This document shows, piece after piece, positions 43,796 through 53,909 of a stretch of 64,000 nucleotides of DNA. This DNA is from Salinicola halimionae. Its GTDB lineage: Bacteria > Pseudomonadota > Gammaproteobacteria > Pseudomonadales > Halomonadaceae. The stretch spans positions 244,862 to 308,861 of the forward strand of contig NZ_PZJQ01000004.1 in NCBI RefSeq assembly GCF_003206065.1, in the 5' to 3' direction. The position numbers and the translations under genes are program-made. Within the stretch, counting starts at the first letter, position 1. The number at the start of each line of letters is the position of its first letter. The notes below the pieces were generated by a model, which did not search any database, had not been told where the DNA came from, and saw only the letters and a program-made list of their open reading frames with translations.

Positions 43796-45292
43796 CTAAC
43801 GACTACACGGATCGTCCAGCGGAACCTCGCGGGGGCGGAAACGGCGGGAGATCACATCGATGCCGATGTTGAGCATGGCGGTCACCAGCAGCAGGAAGAA
43901 GGCGTGGTCGAACATCAGATACTGGAAGCTGGAATCGATATAGAAGCCGAGTGTGGCGACACCGAGCATGCCGAGCAGGGCGGTCTCGCGCATGATGACT
44001 TCCGCGCGATAGCAGATCAGCGCGAGCAGGTTGGGGTAGAGCCTGGGCAGCAGTTCGTAGGCGTAGCGCCCGGAAGCCGGTAGGTCGGTCATTCCGGTTT
44101 TCAGGCCGTCGGCATGACGCGCCACCAGAAAGGCGATCACGGCGCCATTGTGCAGGGCGAGCGCCAGCCATGCAGGCAGCATCGAAGGCCCGAGCATCAG
44201 CAGGAAGATGAACGCCAGCATCAGTTCCGGCGTCGAGCGCAGCACGACCAGCATCAGCCGCCCGCCAACGCGCTGCCATGGCCGCCCGAAATGGCGGCTG
44301 GCCAGCGGCCACAGCAGCAGGGCCAGGACCAGACTGCCGGCGGTGCCCATGAGTGCCAGCAGCAACGTATTGCCGATCGCCGGCAGCAGTTCGGGCAGGC
44401 CGGCCAACCAGCTGCCCATGCCGGCCAGATCGCCGTGGAGCAGGGGTGCGGGCCATAGATCCTGACTGACGAAGCGCCACAGCAGGTCGCCATCCACATC
44501 CGGCCACGGTCCCAGACAGAACACCGCGCCAATCAGCAGTATCGGCAGCAGGCGGCGGTGCCCCCACCACTGTAGCGTGGCGATCAGCGCGTAGAACACC
44601 CATAGCAGGGCGCCGGCTTCACCGAAGCGCCCTTCTCGGAAGGCGCTTTCGAGATAAAAGCCGAGGGTCGGTAACCCCACGAAGCCGAGCAGCACGCTGG
44701 CGCGCATGGCACATTCGAAACGGTAACGGGTATAACTGGCGAGACGATCCCAGACCAGCGGTAGCTCGGCATAGAGAAAGCGCGACAGCCGGTCGACCCC
44801 GCTGGGCAGTGCGTCGGTCGGCGCTCTGGGCGTGAGCTCCAGGATTTCCGCATAGACCTTGGCGAAGATGCCGGCATAGGGAATCGCCAGCGCGGCGAGG
44901 GCAGTGACCGCCGAGAGGCCAAAGACCTGGATGAACAGCAACGCCCAGAACAGTTCATGAATGGCGCGCACGAACGCGCAGAAGCCGCGTATCAATCGCG
45001 AATGATGAAACAGCAGTGCCAGTGGGAAACCCAGTAACGCACCGATGAAGGTGCCCCACAGGGCGACACTGACGGTCAGTGCGATCGCATAGAACGGATT
45101 TTCCAGGGCGAAAAAGTCGGGCCAGACGAAACCTTGGAGCATGCGCCAAAGCTCTCCCCAAGGGTCGACCGCGATGACCCGGAGATCGGCGAAGGGGAGC
45201 AGCAGTAGACAGAGCAGGATCAGTGCCAGCGAACGGCGCGCTAGCGTCAATCCGGGGCTCTTGCCTCGCAGTAAACCGGGTGGGGCATTCAT
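43796..45292 (-). CDS. ABC transporter permease, PhnE type, two fused permease domains
   Basis: 498 residues, about twice a standard PhnE. Each half has six or so helices and an EAA-like loop: VRAIHELFWALLFIQVFGLS in half one and VVLRSTPELMLAFIFLLML in half two, each ending in a LGFVGLPTLGFYLESAF or LGMLGVATLGFYIDSSF segment. It completes a three-gene importer with the ATPase (4-bp overlap) and binding protein upstream. The fused form could work as a single-chain permease dimer. Confidence 0.87.
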   Translation of the reverse strand: MNAPPGLLRGKSPGLTLARRSLALILLCLLLLPFADLRVIAVDPWGELWRMLQGFVWPDFFALENPFYAIALTVSVALWGTFIGALLGFPLALLFHHSRLIRGFCAFVRAIHELFWALLFIQVFGLSAVTALAALAIPYAGIFAKVYAEILELTPRAPTDALPSGVDRLSRFLYAELPLVWDRLASYTRYRFECAMRASVLLGFVGLPTLGFYLESAFREGRFGEAGALLWVFYALIATLQWWGHRRLLPILLIGAVFCLGPWPDVDGDLLWRFVSQDLWPAPLLHGDLAGMGSWLAGLPELLPAIGNTLLLALMGTAGSLVLALLLWPLASRHFGRPWQRVGGRLMLVVLRSTPELMLAFIFLLMLGPSMLPAWLALALHNGAVIAFLVARHADGLKTGMTDLPASGRYAYELLPRLYPNLLALICYRAEVIMRETALLGMLGVATLGFYIDSSFQYLMFDHAFFLLLVTAMLNIGIDVISRRFRPREVPLDDPCSR

Positions 45293-46011
45293 GTCGCCGG
45301 GGCTGCCCTGTCCTCGTCCCTCGTCTCGTCCTTTGCTTCAACCTTCGTCTTGGCCGCATCCGGGTAAAGGGCGTCGAGGCCTGCCAGCGTCAGCTCGCGG
45401 GCCGGGGCATCGAGCACCACTCGGCCGTCACGCAATCCAATGACTCGATCGAAGTGGCTCAGCGCCAGACGGTGCTGATGCAGGGCGACGATGCTGGTGG
45501 CGTGGCGAGCCTGGATACGTTCCAGCAGGCGTAGCGCCTGATGGGGGTCGACGCTGGCCAGCGGTTCGTCACCCAGGAAAATCTCGCGCTGCTGATAGAA
45601 CGCGCGGGCGATTGCCACGCGTTGGCGCTGTCCGCCGGAAAGCTGTTCCACCGGGCGGCGTAGCAATCCCTCGAGACCCAGTTCCTGCGTCAATGTCTCG
45701 ATGGCCTGCCAGGCATCGCGTCGGGGTCTAATGAGGTTGAAGAGATTGGCCAGTGCGGCGCGGCGTTCCAGTTGCCCCATATAGACGTTGTGGTAAACCG
45801 AAAGCAGCGGCACCAGGCCATGCCCTTGTGGGCACCAGGCGGCGGTATTGCCCAGGCGGCGGCGAATCTCGGCGAGCAGCGTCGATTTGCCGGCGCCACT
45901 CTGCCCCAATAGCGCCACGCGTTCGCCGATCTGAAACGATAGCGTCAGCCCCGGCAACACGATGTTCGCGCCGTGCCCCAGGTCAACGTTGTCGAAGTTC
46001 AGTAACGGCAT
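45289..46011 (-). CDS. ABC transporter ATP-binding protein, PhnC type
   Basis: 240 residues. Walker A is LLGQSGAGKSTLL, signature LSGGQRQRVAIARA, Walker B EIFLGDEPLASVDP. It resembles phosphonate/phosphite PhnC ATPases (short 240-residue form, LIRPRRDAWQAIETL insert). It lies 6 bp after the binding-protein gene and overlaps the permease start. Energises the importer at the inner membrane. Confidence 0.9.
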   Translation of the reverse strand: MPLLNFDNVDLGHGANIVLPGLTLSFQIGERVALLGQSGAGKSTLLAEIRRRLGNTAAWCPQGHGLVPLLSVYHNVYMGQLERRAALANLFNLIRPRRDAWQAIETLTQELGLEGLLRRPVEQLSGGQRQRVAIARAFYQQREIFLGDEPLASVDPHQALRLLERIQARHATSIVALHQHRLALSHFDRVIGLRDGRVVLDAPARELTLAGLDALYPDAAKTKVEAKDETRDEDRAAPAT

Positions 46012-46017
46012 GAGATA

Positions 46018-46872
46018 TCAGCGCAACACGCCGATGGATTTCCCCACCGATTCGATCGGACCGTAGTCGTCATTGCTGGCGGGAATGAAGCCCGAACGCG
46101 GAAAGCTTTCCAGCAGGGCGGGGTCGGTCATGTCGAGCAGCGCCTTCTGAACCTTGTCGGTAAAGCCGTCGCCGTAACGCTCGTCGGCATCGCCACGCAG
46201 CGTCCACTGATAGTCCGGGTAGGTGGGAGACTCCCAGATCACTTCGACCTTGTCGGTATCGACACGTCCGTCCTCGACGGCCGCCTGCCACACGGTGAAG
46301 TTAACGGCGCCGACGTCGTAGGTGCCGGATTCCACCAGTGCGATGGTGCGGGTGTGATCACCGGAGAAACCGACGCGCGAGAAGACCTGATCGGGCGCCT
46401 TGTCGAAGCGCTGGCGGATGAAGTGCTCGGGCATCAGGCGGCCGGACGTGGAGGTCTTGGCGCCGAACGTGAACGAATGGCCGCTGACCGATTCTGGGAG
46501 CTGATCCTGCTCCGGCTCGATGCCCGTCGCGGTGTTGGCGATGAAGTAACTGCTGAATGCGGCGTCTTCCTTGCCCTGGGCGATGGCTTTCGACCCCGGC
46601 ACCAGCTGCCGCGCCTGAACGCCGGATAGCCCGCCGAACCAGGCCAGTTGCACCTGATCGTTACGAAAGGCCGTGACCGCGGCGCCGTAGGAGGTCACCG
46701 GTACATATTCGACATCGACGCCGAGCTGCTCGGAGAGATAGTCGGCGACCTTCGAGAAGCGCTCGACCAGGCGGGACTGATCCTCGTCCGGAATCGCCGT
46801 GAAGCGGAAGGTGTCGGCGGCGTTGGCGGCCGAACAACCGAGCAACAGAACCAGAGCAAGCATCCAGCGCAT
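46018..46872 (-). CDS. Periplasmic binding protein, PhnD / putative selenate type
   Basis: 284 residues: signal peptide MRWMLALVLLLGCSAANA, then a PhnD-like domain with FRFTAIPDEDQSRLVERF and VQLAWFGGLSGVQARQLVPGS. The IPDEDQSRL opening and FGGLSGVQAR resemble the subgroup annotated as putative selenate-binding, although phosphonate, phosphite or another oxyanion is equally possible from sequence. First gene of the importer operon. Not adjacent to phosphonate catabolic genes. Confidence 0.85.
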   Translation of the reverse strand: MRWMLALVLLLGCSAANAADTFRFTAIPDEDQSRLVERFSKVADYLSEQLGVDVEYVPVTSYGAAVTAFRNDQVQLAWFGGLSGVQARQLVPGSKAIAQGKEDAAFSSYFIANTATGIEPEQDQLPESVSGHSFTFGAKTSTSGRLMPEHFIRQRFDKAPDQVFSRVGFSGDHTRTIALVESGTYDVGAVNFTVWQAAVEDGRVDTDKVEVIWESPTYPDYQWTLRGDADERYGDGFTDKVQKALLDMTDPALLESFPRSGFIPASNDDYGPIESVGKSIGVLR

Positions 46873-46999
46873 GAGAAAACGACCTCGTTGGTGTCAGAAG
46901 GTGCTCATGATAACCGGATTCGGGTGTTGGTATTAAGCCGCGAGTGGCCGCCGAAAATCGTGAATCTCTCCACGGCATTGGGGTATTTGCGGAATACGC

Positions 47000-47860
47000 T
47001 CATGGCTCCTTCGGCGCGAACTTGGTCGACCGCAAGCTTTCCTTGATCTTCTTGAGGTGGGGCAGGAACGATTCGCCCCGGCGCAGCGTCACTCCTGTCG
47101 CGAGGACGTCGATCAGCGCCATGTGAAGCATGCGCGAGCTCATCGGCATGTAGACTTCGGTATCTTCCGGCAGATCGACGGGGAGTATATCGGTACACAC
47201 CTCGGCCAGTGGCGAGCCGTCGCGGGTGATGCCGATGACGAGTGCACCGCTGTCACGAGCGATCTGGGCGGTTTCGACCAGATCACGAGTTCGGCCGGTG
47301 TAGGAAATGACCACGATGACATCGCCGGTATGAGAGGCCGCCGCGATCATGCGCTGCATCAGAACGTCGTTGTAGGCGGCAACCGGCAGGTTGAAACGGA
47401 AGAACTTGTTCTGCGCATCGAACGCCGCCGGGGCCGAAGCACCGAGGGCGAAGAAGCTGATTTGACGCGCCTGGGAAAGGTGATCGACGATTCGTTCGAT
47501 CCGCTTGGGGTCGATCTCGCGGCGGGCCTCGTCCAGCGCGGCAATGGTCGCACCGATGATCTTGTCGGTATAAGCCGTCGCGTTGTCGTTGCTTTCGACA
47601 CTTCGGCTGACATAAGGGGTGCCGCCCGCCAGACTCTGAGCCAGCTGAATCTTGAAATCCGGGTAACCCTTGGTCTCGAAATTACGACAGAAACGGTTGA
47701 CCGTGGGTTCGCTCACTGAGGCAGCCTGTGCCAGAGTGGCTATGCTCATGCCAATCGCCGCATCGGGATCCTGAAGGATGACGTCGGCGACCTTGCGCTC
47801 CGAACGATTCAGTTCGTCGACCCGCGAACGAATGCGGGCAATGAGATCGTGGACTGCCAT
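47000..47860 (-). CDS. hexR: HexR, MurR/RpiR-family regulator of glucose catabolism
   Basis: 286 residues: RpiR helix-turn-helix ([22 protein letters not shown]) and a SIS sugar-phosphate domain ([37 protein letters not shown]). HexR binds KDPG and represses zwf, edd, gap and related genes in Pseudomonas. Divergent from zwf with a 241-bp spacer holding a good HexR-like palindrome, as in relatives. GGCAATGAG-type spacing at the start is unremarkable. Confidence 0.93.
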   Translation of the reverse strand: MAVHDLIARIRSRVDELNRSERKVADVILQDPDAAIGMSIATLAQAASVSEPTVNRFCRNFETKGYPDFKIQLAQSLAGGTPYVSRSVESNDNATAYTDKIIGATIAALDEARREIDPKRIERIVDHLSQARQISFFALGASAPAAFDAQNKFFRFNLPVAAYNDVLMQRMIAAASHTGDVIVVISYTGRTRDLVETAQIARDSGALVIGITRDGSPLAEVCTDILPVDLPEDTEVYMPMSSRMLHMALIDVLATGVTLRRGESFLPHLKKIKESLRSTKFAPKEP

Positions 47861-48009
47861 GGCTACGCGCGTCTCCTTGCAGCGGAATGACTAGGGTTTT
47901 CATCAAGCAGGCCCTGCATCCTAGCCTTTGCCGACAGGTGCGCCAAGCATCGATACTTAGGAGAACGTCAGCCTGGGACGCTGCAGCACGGTATACTGAG
48001 GTGAAATCG

Positions 48010-48022
48010 GTAATTTAGTTAC
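48010..48022. promoter_or_regulatory. Probable HexR operator upstream of zwf
   Basis: GTAATTTAGTTAC fits the inner part of the HexR consensus TGTARTTWWATTACA with the correct GTAA-N5-TTAC spacing; the outer T/A positions are C and G. It lies 79 bp before the zwf start. A weaker GTAAATTAAC palindrome at 48065-48074 is closer to the gene. Confidence 0.6.
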
Positions 48023-48101
48023 GAAGTAGAATGTCAAATGTCACATGAGTGGCGTATTTTATTCGTAAATTAACGACTTTTGACTTTAGCGGAGGGAGGC
48101 A

Positions 48102-49586
48102 ATGACTCGAGATGCAACGCCCAACGTGGATCTGGCACTGTTCGGTGCGCTGGGTGATCTGGCAATGCGCAAGCTCTATCCCGCGCTCTATCATCTGGAC
48201 CGCGACGGTCTACTAGGCCCCGACACTCGAATCCTGGGGCTGGCACGTCATGAACATGACCTCGACAGCTTTCGCGGCTTGGTGCTGGACATGCTCAAGA
48301 AACGCGTCAAGACCAAGGAGCTCGAGCAGGGATGTCTCGATCGCTTTCTGGCGCGGCTCGAGTATTCCCGACTCGATTTCGACACCGTCGACGGCTACGA
48401 ACAGATTCGTGACTGGCATGCCCTGAGCCCGGACGATCAGTGCCCGCTGACAATCTATCTGGCGGTGCCGGCGAGTATCTACGGGGCGATCTGCGCCAAT
48501 CTCGAGCAGAGTGGCAGCCTGGATGATGACTCCCGTGTCGTGGTCGAGAAACCCATCGGCTACGATCTCGAATCCTCCCACGAGATCAACGATGCAATCG
48601 GCGCCGTGTTCCCCGAGTCGCGCATCTATCGGATGGATCACTATCTGGGCAAGGAAACCGTCCAGAACCTGATTGCACTGCGTTTCGCCAACCCGATGTT
48701 TGGCAACCAGTGGAACCAGAGCCAGATCTCGCACGTCGAGATCACCGTGGCCGAGCAGGTCGGCATCGAAGGGCGTTGGGGCTATTTTGACAAGGCCGGT
48801 CAGCTTCGCGATATGGTCCAGAACCATTTGCTGCAACTGCTGACCATGCTCGCGATGGATCCGCCGGCCAATCTCGATGCGGATGCCATTCGCGACGAGA
48901 AGGTCAAGGTACTCAAGGCGCTCAAGCCGCTGGAAGGTGAAGATCTCAACCGCCACGTGGTGCGCGGGCAGTACGTGGCCGGCACCATGGAAGGCGAGAG
49001 CGTGCCGGGCTATCTCGACGAAGAGGGCGCCAACACCTCCAGTACCACCGAGACCTTCGTCGCCATGCGCCTCGAAGTGGCCAACTGGCGTTGGGCCGGC
49101 GTGCCGTTCTATCTGCGTACCGGCAAGCGCCTGCCGGAAAAGCTCTCCCAGATCGTGATTCATTTCCGCCAGCAGCCGCACTACATCTTCGATCCCGATC
49201 AGCGCAATCTGGCCGCCAACAAGCTGGTGATCCGGCTGCAGCCGGAAGAGGGCATCGCGCTGCAGGTGTTGACCAAGGATGGCGGTCTCGACAAGGGCAT
49301 GCGATTGCGCCCCGGCCCGCTGCACCTGGATTTCAACCACGCCTTCCCCAAGGAGCGTATTCCGGATGCCTACGAGCGCCTGCTGCTGGAAGTGATGAAA
49401 GGCCAGCAGTATCTGTTCGTACGTCGCGATGAAGTCGAATACGCCTGGAAATGGGTCGATCAGTTGATCGACGGCTGGGAAAAGCGCGACATCCCGCCGC
49501 GTCGCTATCCGGCTGGCTCCTGGGGGCCGGTCGCTTCCATTGCGATGATCACTCAGGACGGACGTTCCTGGTATGAAGACTACTGA
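48102..49586 (+). CDS. zwf: Glucose-6-phosphate 1-dehydrogenase
   Basis: First oxidative step: glucose-6-phosphate to 6-phosphogluconolactone with NAD(P). 494 residues, the standard length. NADP site [18 protein letters not shown]; substrate/catalytic motif [17 protein letters not shown]; and [23 protein letters not shown] precedes the ATG. First gene of zwf-pgl-eda; the zwf stop codon lies inside the start of pgl (14-bp overlap). Likely repressed by HexR. Confidence 0.96.
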   Translation: MTRDATPNVDLALFGALGDLAMRKLYPALYHLDRDGLLGPDTRILGLARHEHDLDSFRGLVLDMLKKRVKTKELEQGCLDRFLARLEYSRLDFDTVDGYEQIRDWHALSPDDQCPLTIYLAVPASIYGAICANLEQSGSLDDDSRVVVEKPIGYDLESSHEINDAIGAVFPESRIYRMDHYLGKETVQNLIALRFANPMFGNQWNQSQISHVEITVAEQVGIEGRWGYFDKAGQLRDMVQNHLLQLLTMLAMDPPANLDADAIRDEKVKVLKALKPLEGEDLNRHVVRGQYVAGTMEGESVPGYLDEEGANTSSTTETFVAMRLEVANWRWAGVPFYLRTGKRLPEKLSQIVIHFRQQPHYIFDPDQRNLAANKLVIRLQPEEGIALQVLTKDGGLDKGMRLRPGPLHLDFNHAFPKERIPDAYERLLLEVMKGQQYLFVRRDEVEYAWKWVDQLIDGWEKRDIPPRRYPAGSWGPVASIAMITQDGRSWYEDY

Positions 49587-50277
49587 TATCAAGTCTACGG
49601 ATATCAAGAAGCCCGAGCGTCCGCGCGAGCAGATCGCCACCCAGCTGGCGGAGGCCGCCGCTCGGGCATTGGCGGCGGATCTCGTCGACCAGCCGCGCGC
49701 GCTGCTGGTCGTTTCGGGCGGGTCGACACCGCTGCCGTTCTTCCAGCGTCTCGCCGAGCAGGCGCTGGATTGGTCACGCGTCGACATCACGCTGGCCGAC
49801 GAACGCTGGGTGGCTGCGGATCATCCCGACAGCAACGCCCGTCTGGTCCGGGAAACGCTACTCGTCGGCCTGGCGTCGGCAGCGACGTTTCATTCGCTGA
49901 CGACGGGCGATCCTACTCCGGAACAAGGTGTGGCGGCCGTTGCCGAGCGTCTGGCGGCGCTACCCTGGCCAGCCAGTCTGGTCGTCCTCGGCATGGGCAA
50001 TGACGGGCACACTGCTTCGCTGTTCCCGGATAGCGGCGAGCTATCCCTGGCGTTGAGTACCGATGACAGCGTCGTGGCTGTGCGAGCACCCAGCGTGTCG
50101 CAACCTCGGATTACCTTGAGCGCAGCGCGCCTGCACGATGCGCGTCGCCATGCCCTTCATCTCGTCGGTGATGCCAAGAAGGCAGTGCTGGCCCAGGCGT
50201 TCAGCGGAGACGACGTCCGCGAACTGCCGATCCGGGCGTTCCTGACCTGCCCACTGACCCTATATTGGGCGCCTTAG
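49573..50277 (+). CDS. pgl: 6-Phosphogluconolactonase
   Basis: 234 residues of the DevB/SOL type: [37 protein letters not shown], and [18 protein letters not shown], all diagnostic. Hydrolyses the zwf product to 6-phosphogluconate. Starts inside the end of zwf, so it is translationally coupled. The N-terminal [13 protein letters not shown] comes from a 15-bp direct repeat spanning the zwf stop codon and is probably a dispensable extension. Confidence 0.94.
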   Translation: MKTTDIKSTDIKKPERPREQIATQLAEAAARALAADLVDQPRALLVVSGGSTPLPFFQRLAEQALDWSRVDITLADERWVAADHPDSNARLVRETLLVGLASAATFHSLTTGDPTPEQGVAAVAERLAALPWPASLVVLGMGNDGHTASLFPDSGELSLALSTDDSVVAVRAPSVSQPRITLSAARLHDARRHALHLVGDAKKAVLAQAFSGDDVRELPIRAFLTCPLTLYWAP

Positions 50278-50343
50278 CGCGCCATCCGGTGCCTGCCGTC
50301 AGGTGATGAGGCGCCGGATCTCTTTCAAAGGAGTTATTCTCGT

Positions 50344-51006
50344 ATGTCATCCGAACAACGCTTGCCCACGTCCCAAACCGAGCGTCTGGATGCGATCTGT
50401 CGCTCTGGCGCGATCATTCCGGTGCTGGTCATCGAGCATCTCGAGCACGCCGTGCCGCTAGCCAAGGCGCTGGTCGACGGCGGTCTCGACGTGCTCGAGA
50501 TCACGCTACGTACCGACTGTGCGGTCGAGGCTATCAAGCAGATCAAGCAAGCGCTGCCGGATGCGATCGTTGGCGCCGGGACGGTGCTCAGCCTCGATCA
50601 GTATCGACTCTCCGAGGAGATTGGTGTCGACTTCGTGGTGACGCCGGGAACCACGCCGGCTCTGTTCGAGTACGGCGTCAGCAGCAGCGTACCGCTGTTG
50701 CCGGGTGTGGCCACCGTTACCGAAGTCGTTACCGGGTGGGAGTACGGCTACCGTCGCTTCAAGTTCTTCCCCGCGGAATCGAACGGCGGTGCCAAGGCGC
50801 TGAAGTCGTTCGGCGGCCCGCTGCCGGAGGCGCAGTTCTGCCCGACCGGAGGGGTTACCGTGGACAACGCCGCGGATTATCTGGCGCTGCCCAACGTGAT
50901 GTGCGTGGGCGGTTCCTGGATGGCACCGAAATCGCTGATCGACAGCGAAGACTGGGCAGGTATTACCGAACTGACGCGGGCCGCGACGCAGCGCTATCCG
51001 CGTTGA
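50344..51006 (+). CDS. eda: KDPG/KHG aldolase
   Basis: Cleaves 2-keto-3-deoxy-6-phosphogluconate to pyruvate and glyceraldehyde-3-phosphate. 220 residues: catalytic Glu in VLEITLRTDCA, GAGTVLSLDQY, and the Schiff-base Lys in RRFKFFPAESNGG. AAAGGAG precedes the ATG. It lies 66 bp after pgl, last gene of the unit before the hairpin that begins at 51040. edd, its pathway partner, is 7 kb away in another operon. Confidence 0.95.
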   Translation: MSSEQRLPTSQTERLDAICRSGAIIPVLVIEHLEHAVPLAKALVDGGLDVLEITLRTDCAVEAIKQIKQALPDAIVGAGTVLSLDQYRLSEEIGVDFVVTPGTTPALFEYGVSSSVPLLPGVATVTEVVTGWEYGYRRFKFFPAESNGGAKALKSFGGPLPEAQFCPTGGVTVDNAADYLALPNVMCVGGSWMAPKSLIDSEDWAGITELTRAATQRYPR

Positions 51007-51039
51007 TGATTCGCTGACCAGCAATGACGGCACCATAAA

Positions 51040-51067
51040 GAAGGCCCGATCCATGGATCTGGCCTTC
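51040..51067. terminator. Bidirectional terminator between eda and the thiolase gene
   Basis: Hairpin with GAAGGCC/GGCCTTC outer arms and an inner GATCCATGGATC palindrome. Followed by GCTTTT on the plus strand and by TTTAT on the minus strand, so it can serve both convergent operons. Confidence 0.85.
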
Positions 51068-51107
51068 GCTTTTCCGGCTTGAGTCTCGATGAGCGGGAGC
51101 CTGGCGG

Positions 51108-52299
51108 TCAGGCTCGCTCGATCGCCGTTGCCACGCCCTGGCCGCCACCGATACACAGTGTCGCCAGCCCTTTGTGGGCGTCGCGGCGCTGCATTTCATG
51201 CAACAGCGTTACCAGGATGCGCGCGCCTGAGGCACCGATGGGGTGGCCCAACGCGATGGCGCCGCCGTTGACGTTGACCTTGTCATCGCGCCATCCCAGA
51301 TCCTTGGCCACGGCCAGCGTCTGGGCGGCGAAGGCTTCGTTGGCTTCGATCAGGTCCAGCTCGTCGAGGGTCCAGCCGGCCCGCTCCAGGCAGCGGCGAG
51401 TCGCTGGCACCGGGCCGATGCCCATGGTGGCCGGGTCGACGGCGGCATTGGCATAAGCACGAATGGTCGCCAGAACCGGTAGCCCAAGTGTCTCGGCACG
51501 CTCGGCGCTCATGATCAACAGCGCGGCTGCACCGTCGTTGAGCGAAGAGGCGTTGCCGGCGGTGACGCTGCCGGTCTTGGAAAACGCAGGCTTGAGTTTG
51601 CCGAGCGACTCCGCCGTGACGCCGTCACGGGGTTGCTCGTCACGTGCGATCACGAGAGGATCGCCGCGTCGCTGCGGCACGCTCACCGGCGTGATCTCGG
51701 CGTCGAAGCGTCCGCCGTCGCGAGCTTGCGAGGCACGCCGCTGGGACTCGGCGGCATAGGCATCCTGCGCCTCGCGGGAGATATCCCACTGTTCCGCGAC
51801 GTTCTCGGCGGTGATCCCCATGTGATAGTCATTGAAGGCGTCCCACAGGCCGTCGCTGATCATGCTGTCGAGCAGCTCGGCGTGACCCATGCGCAGCCCG
51901 GTACGGGCCTTGGGCAGCACGTAGGGCGCCAGACTCATGCTCTCCATGCCGCCGGCGACGATCGCTTCGGCGTCTCCGCAGCGGATCGCCTGGACGGCCA
52001 GATGCACGGCCTTGAGTCCCGAGCCGCAGACCTTATCGACGGTCATTGCCGGCACGCTGTCGGGCAGGCCGGCCTCGATCGCGGCCTGGCGCGCGGTATT
52101 CTGGCCCAGACCGGCGCGCAGCACGTGGCCCATGATCACTTCGTCGATACCGGCCGGGTCGATGCCTTCGAGCACGCGGCGGATGACGGTCGCTCCCAGG
52201 GTCACGGCGGGAACGCTCGACAGGCCTCCCTGGAAGGCGCCGATCGGGGTGCGCGTGGCGGCGACGATGACCACATCGCGCATGGCGGCTGCCGTTTCT

Positions 52300-52307
<8 letters not shown>
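51108..52307 (-). CDS. Acetyl-CoA acetyltransferase (thiolase II)
   Basis: 399 residues. Nucleophile Cys in [15 protein letters not shown], His in [17 protein letters not shown], and second Cys in TLCIGGGQG. Cleaves acetoacetyl-CoA to two acetyl-CoA, or runs in reverse for polyhydroxybutyrate. Downstream of the two CoA-transferase subunit genes and overlapping the second by 8 bp, so it completes acetoacetate catabolism. Acetoacetate is also a product of CdhC in the carnitine locus. atoB/phaA naming depends on role, so no symbol is given. Confidence 0.93.
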
Positions 52308-52947
<640 letters not shown>

Positions 52948-52948
52948 C

Positions 52949-53650
52949 TCAGTTCACCTCCCTGAGCGTGCGTTTCTCGATGCGCTTTTCCGGCGTCGGG
53001 TTGTGCACGATACGGTGCACGAAGATTCCCGGCAGATGAACGTCATCGGGATCGATGGCGCCGGTTTCGACGATCTCTTCGACCTCGACCACGCAGATCT
53101 TGCCGGCCATGGCGGCCAACGGATTGAAGTTGCGGGCGGTCTTGTTGAAGCGCAGATTGCCGGCCTTGTCGGCGACCTGGGCCTTGATCAGGGCGACATC
53201 GACCGGGAGGCCACGCTCCATCACGTAGTGCTCGCCGTCGAACTCTCGTACTTCCTTGCCTTCGGCGATCTTGGTGCCGTAGCCGGTCTTGGTGAAGAAG
53301 GCGGCGACACCGGCGCCGCCGGCGCGCAAGCGTTCGGCCAGCGTGCCCTGCGGGCAGAATTCGAGCTCTAGTTCGCCGGAAAGATACTGGCGCTCGAACT
53401 CCTTGTTCTCGCCGACGTAGGACGAAAGCATTTTCTTGATCTGACGCGATTCGAGCAGCAACCCGAGGCCGAATCCGTCGACGCCGGCGTTGTTGCTGGC
53501 AACCGTCAGTTCCTTCTTGCCCGTGTTGCGCAGGGCGACGATCAAAGATTCGGGGATGCCGCACAGGCCGAAGCCGCCGACGGCCAGGGTCATGCCGTCT
53601 TCTATCAGATCTTCCAGCGCGTCATCGGCGCTGCCAAACAGTTTGTTCAT
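52949..53650 (-). CDS. 3-Oxoacid CoA-transferase subunit A
   Basis: 233 residues. Alpha-subunit signature [22 protein letters not shown] near the N-terminus and [16 protein letters not shown]. First gene of the acetoacetate operon (subunits A and B, thiolase). ScoA and AtoD are indistinguishable without a tree. Upstream, 53708-53755 holds a 12-bp period repeat. Confidence 0.94.
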   Translation of the reverse strand: MNKLFGSADDALEDLIEDGMTLAVGGFGLCGIPESLIVALRNTGKKELTVASNNAGVDGFGLGLLLESRQIKKMLSSYVGENKEFERQYLSGELELEFCPQGTLAERLRAGGAGVAAFFTKTGYGTKIAEGKEVREFDGEHYVMERGLPVDVALIKAQVADKAGNLRFNKTARNFNPLAAMAGKICVVEVEEIVETGAIDPDDVHLPGIFVHRIVHNPTPEKRIEKRTLREVN

Positions 53651-53707
53651 GTGTCCTTGTCCTGAAACGGATGTCGCGCAGGAATCGCCTGGAAAACGGT
53701 CGCGTCG

Positions 53708-53755
53708 ATGTTCGGGTCAATGCTCGAGCCAACTTTCGAGTCATTCATGCTGACC
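53708..53755. repeat. Degenerate 12-bp tandem repeats in the spacer before the CoA-transferase operon
   Basis: Units ATGTTCGGGTCA, ATGCTCGAGCCA, ACTTTCGAGTCA and TTCATGCTGACC, in register at 53708, 53720, 53732 and 53744. Non-coding as far as can be seen, between divergently arranged ends of two minus-strand operons. Confidence 0.6.
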
Positions 53756-53909
53756 ATGAAGGTCCGAACATATCGCTCTCGCAGGCGATCGGTTGGTGAG
53801 ACATTACCATTCGAGGCGAGGCGCCGAAGGTCGATTAGACGATAGGAGTAGACGCCGTCGCGACAGGACGGCGTCAGCTGGGTAACAGCGCGTTAGCACG
53901 ACAAGTACG

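Noticed and set aside
43796..46872. The importer considered as the phosphonate uptake system for the TmpAB-like pair
   Set aside because: It is 30 kb away in a different operon and its binding protein resembles an oxyanion rather than a trimethylammonium binder; no direct link is visible.
48213..49790. 525-codon open frame on the minus strand opposite zwf
   Set aside because: Antisense shadow of zwf, whose catalytic motifs are intact; no SD or domain in the antisense frame.
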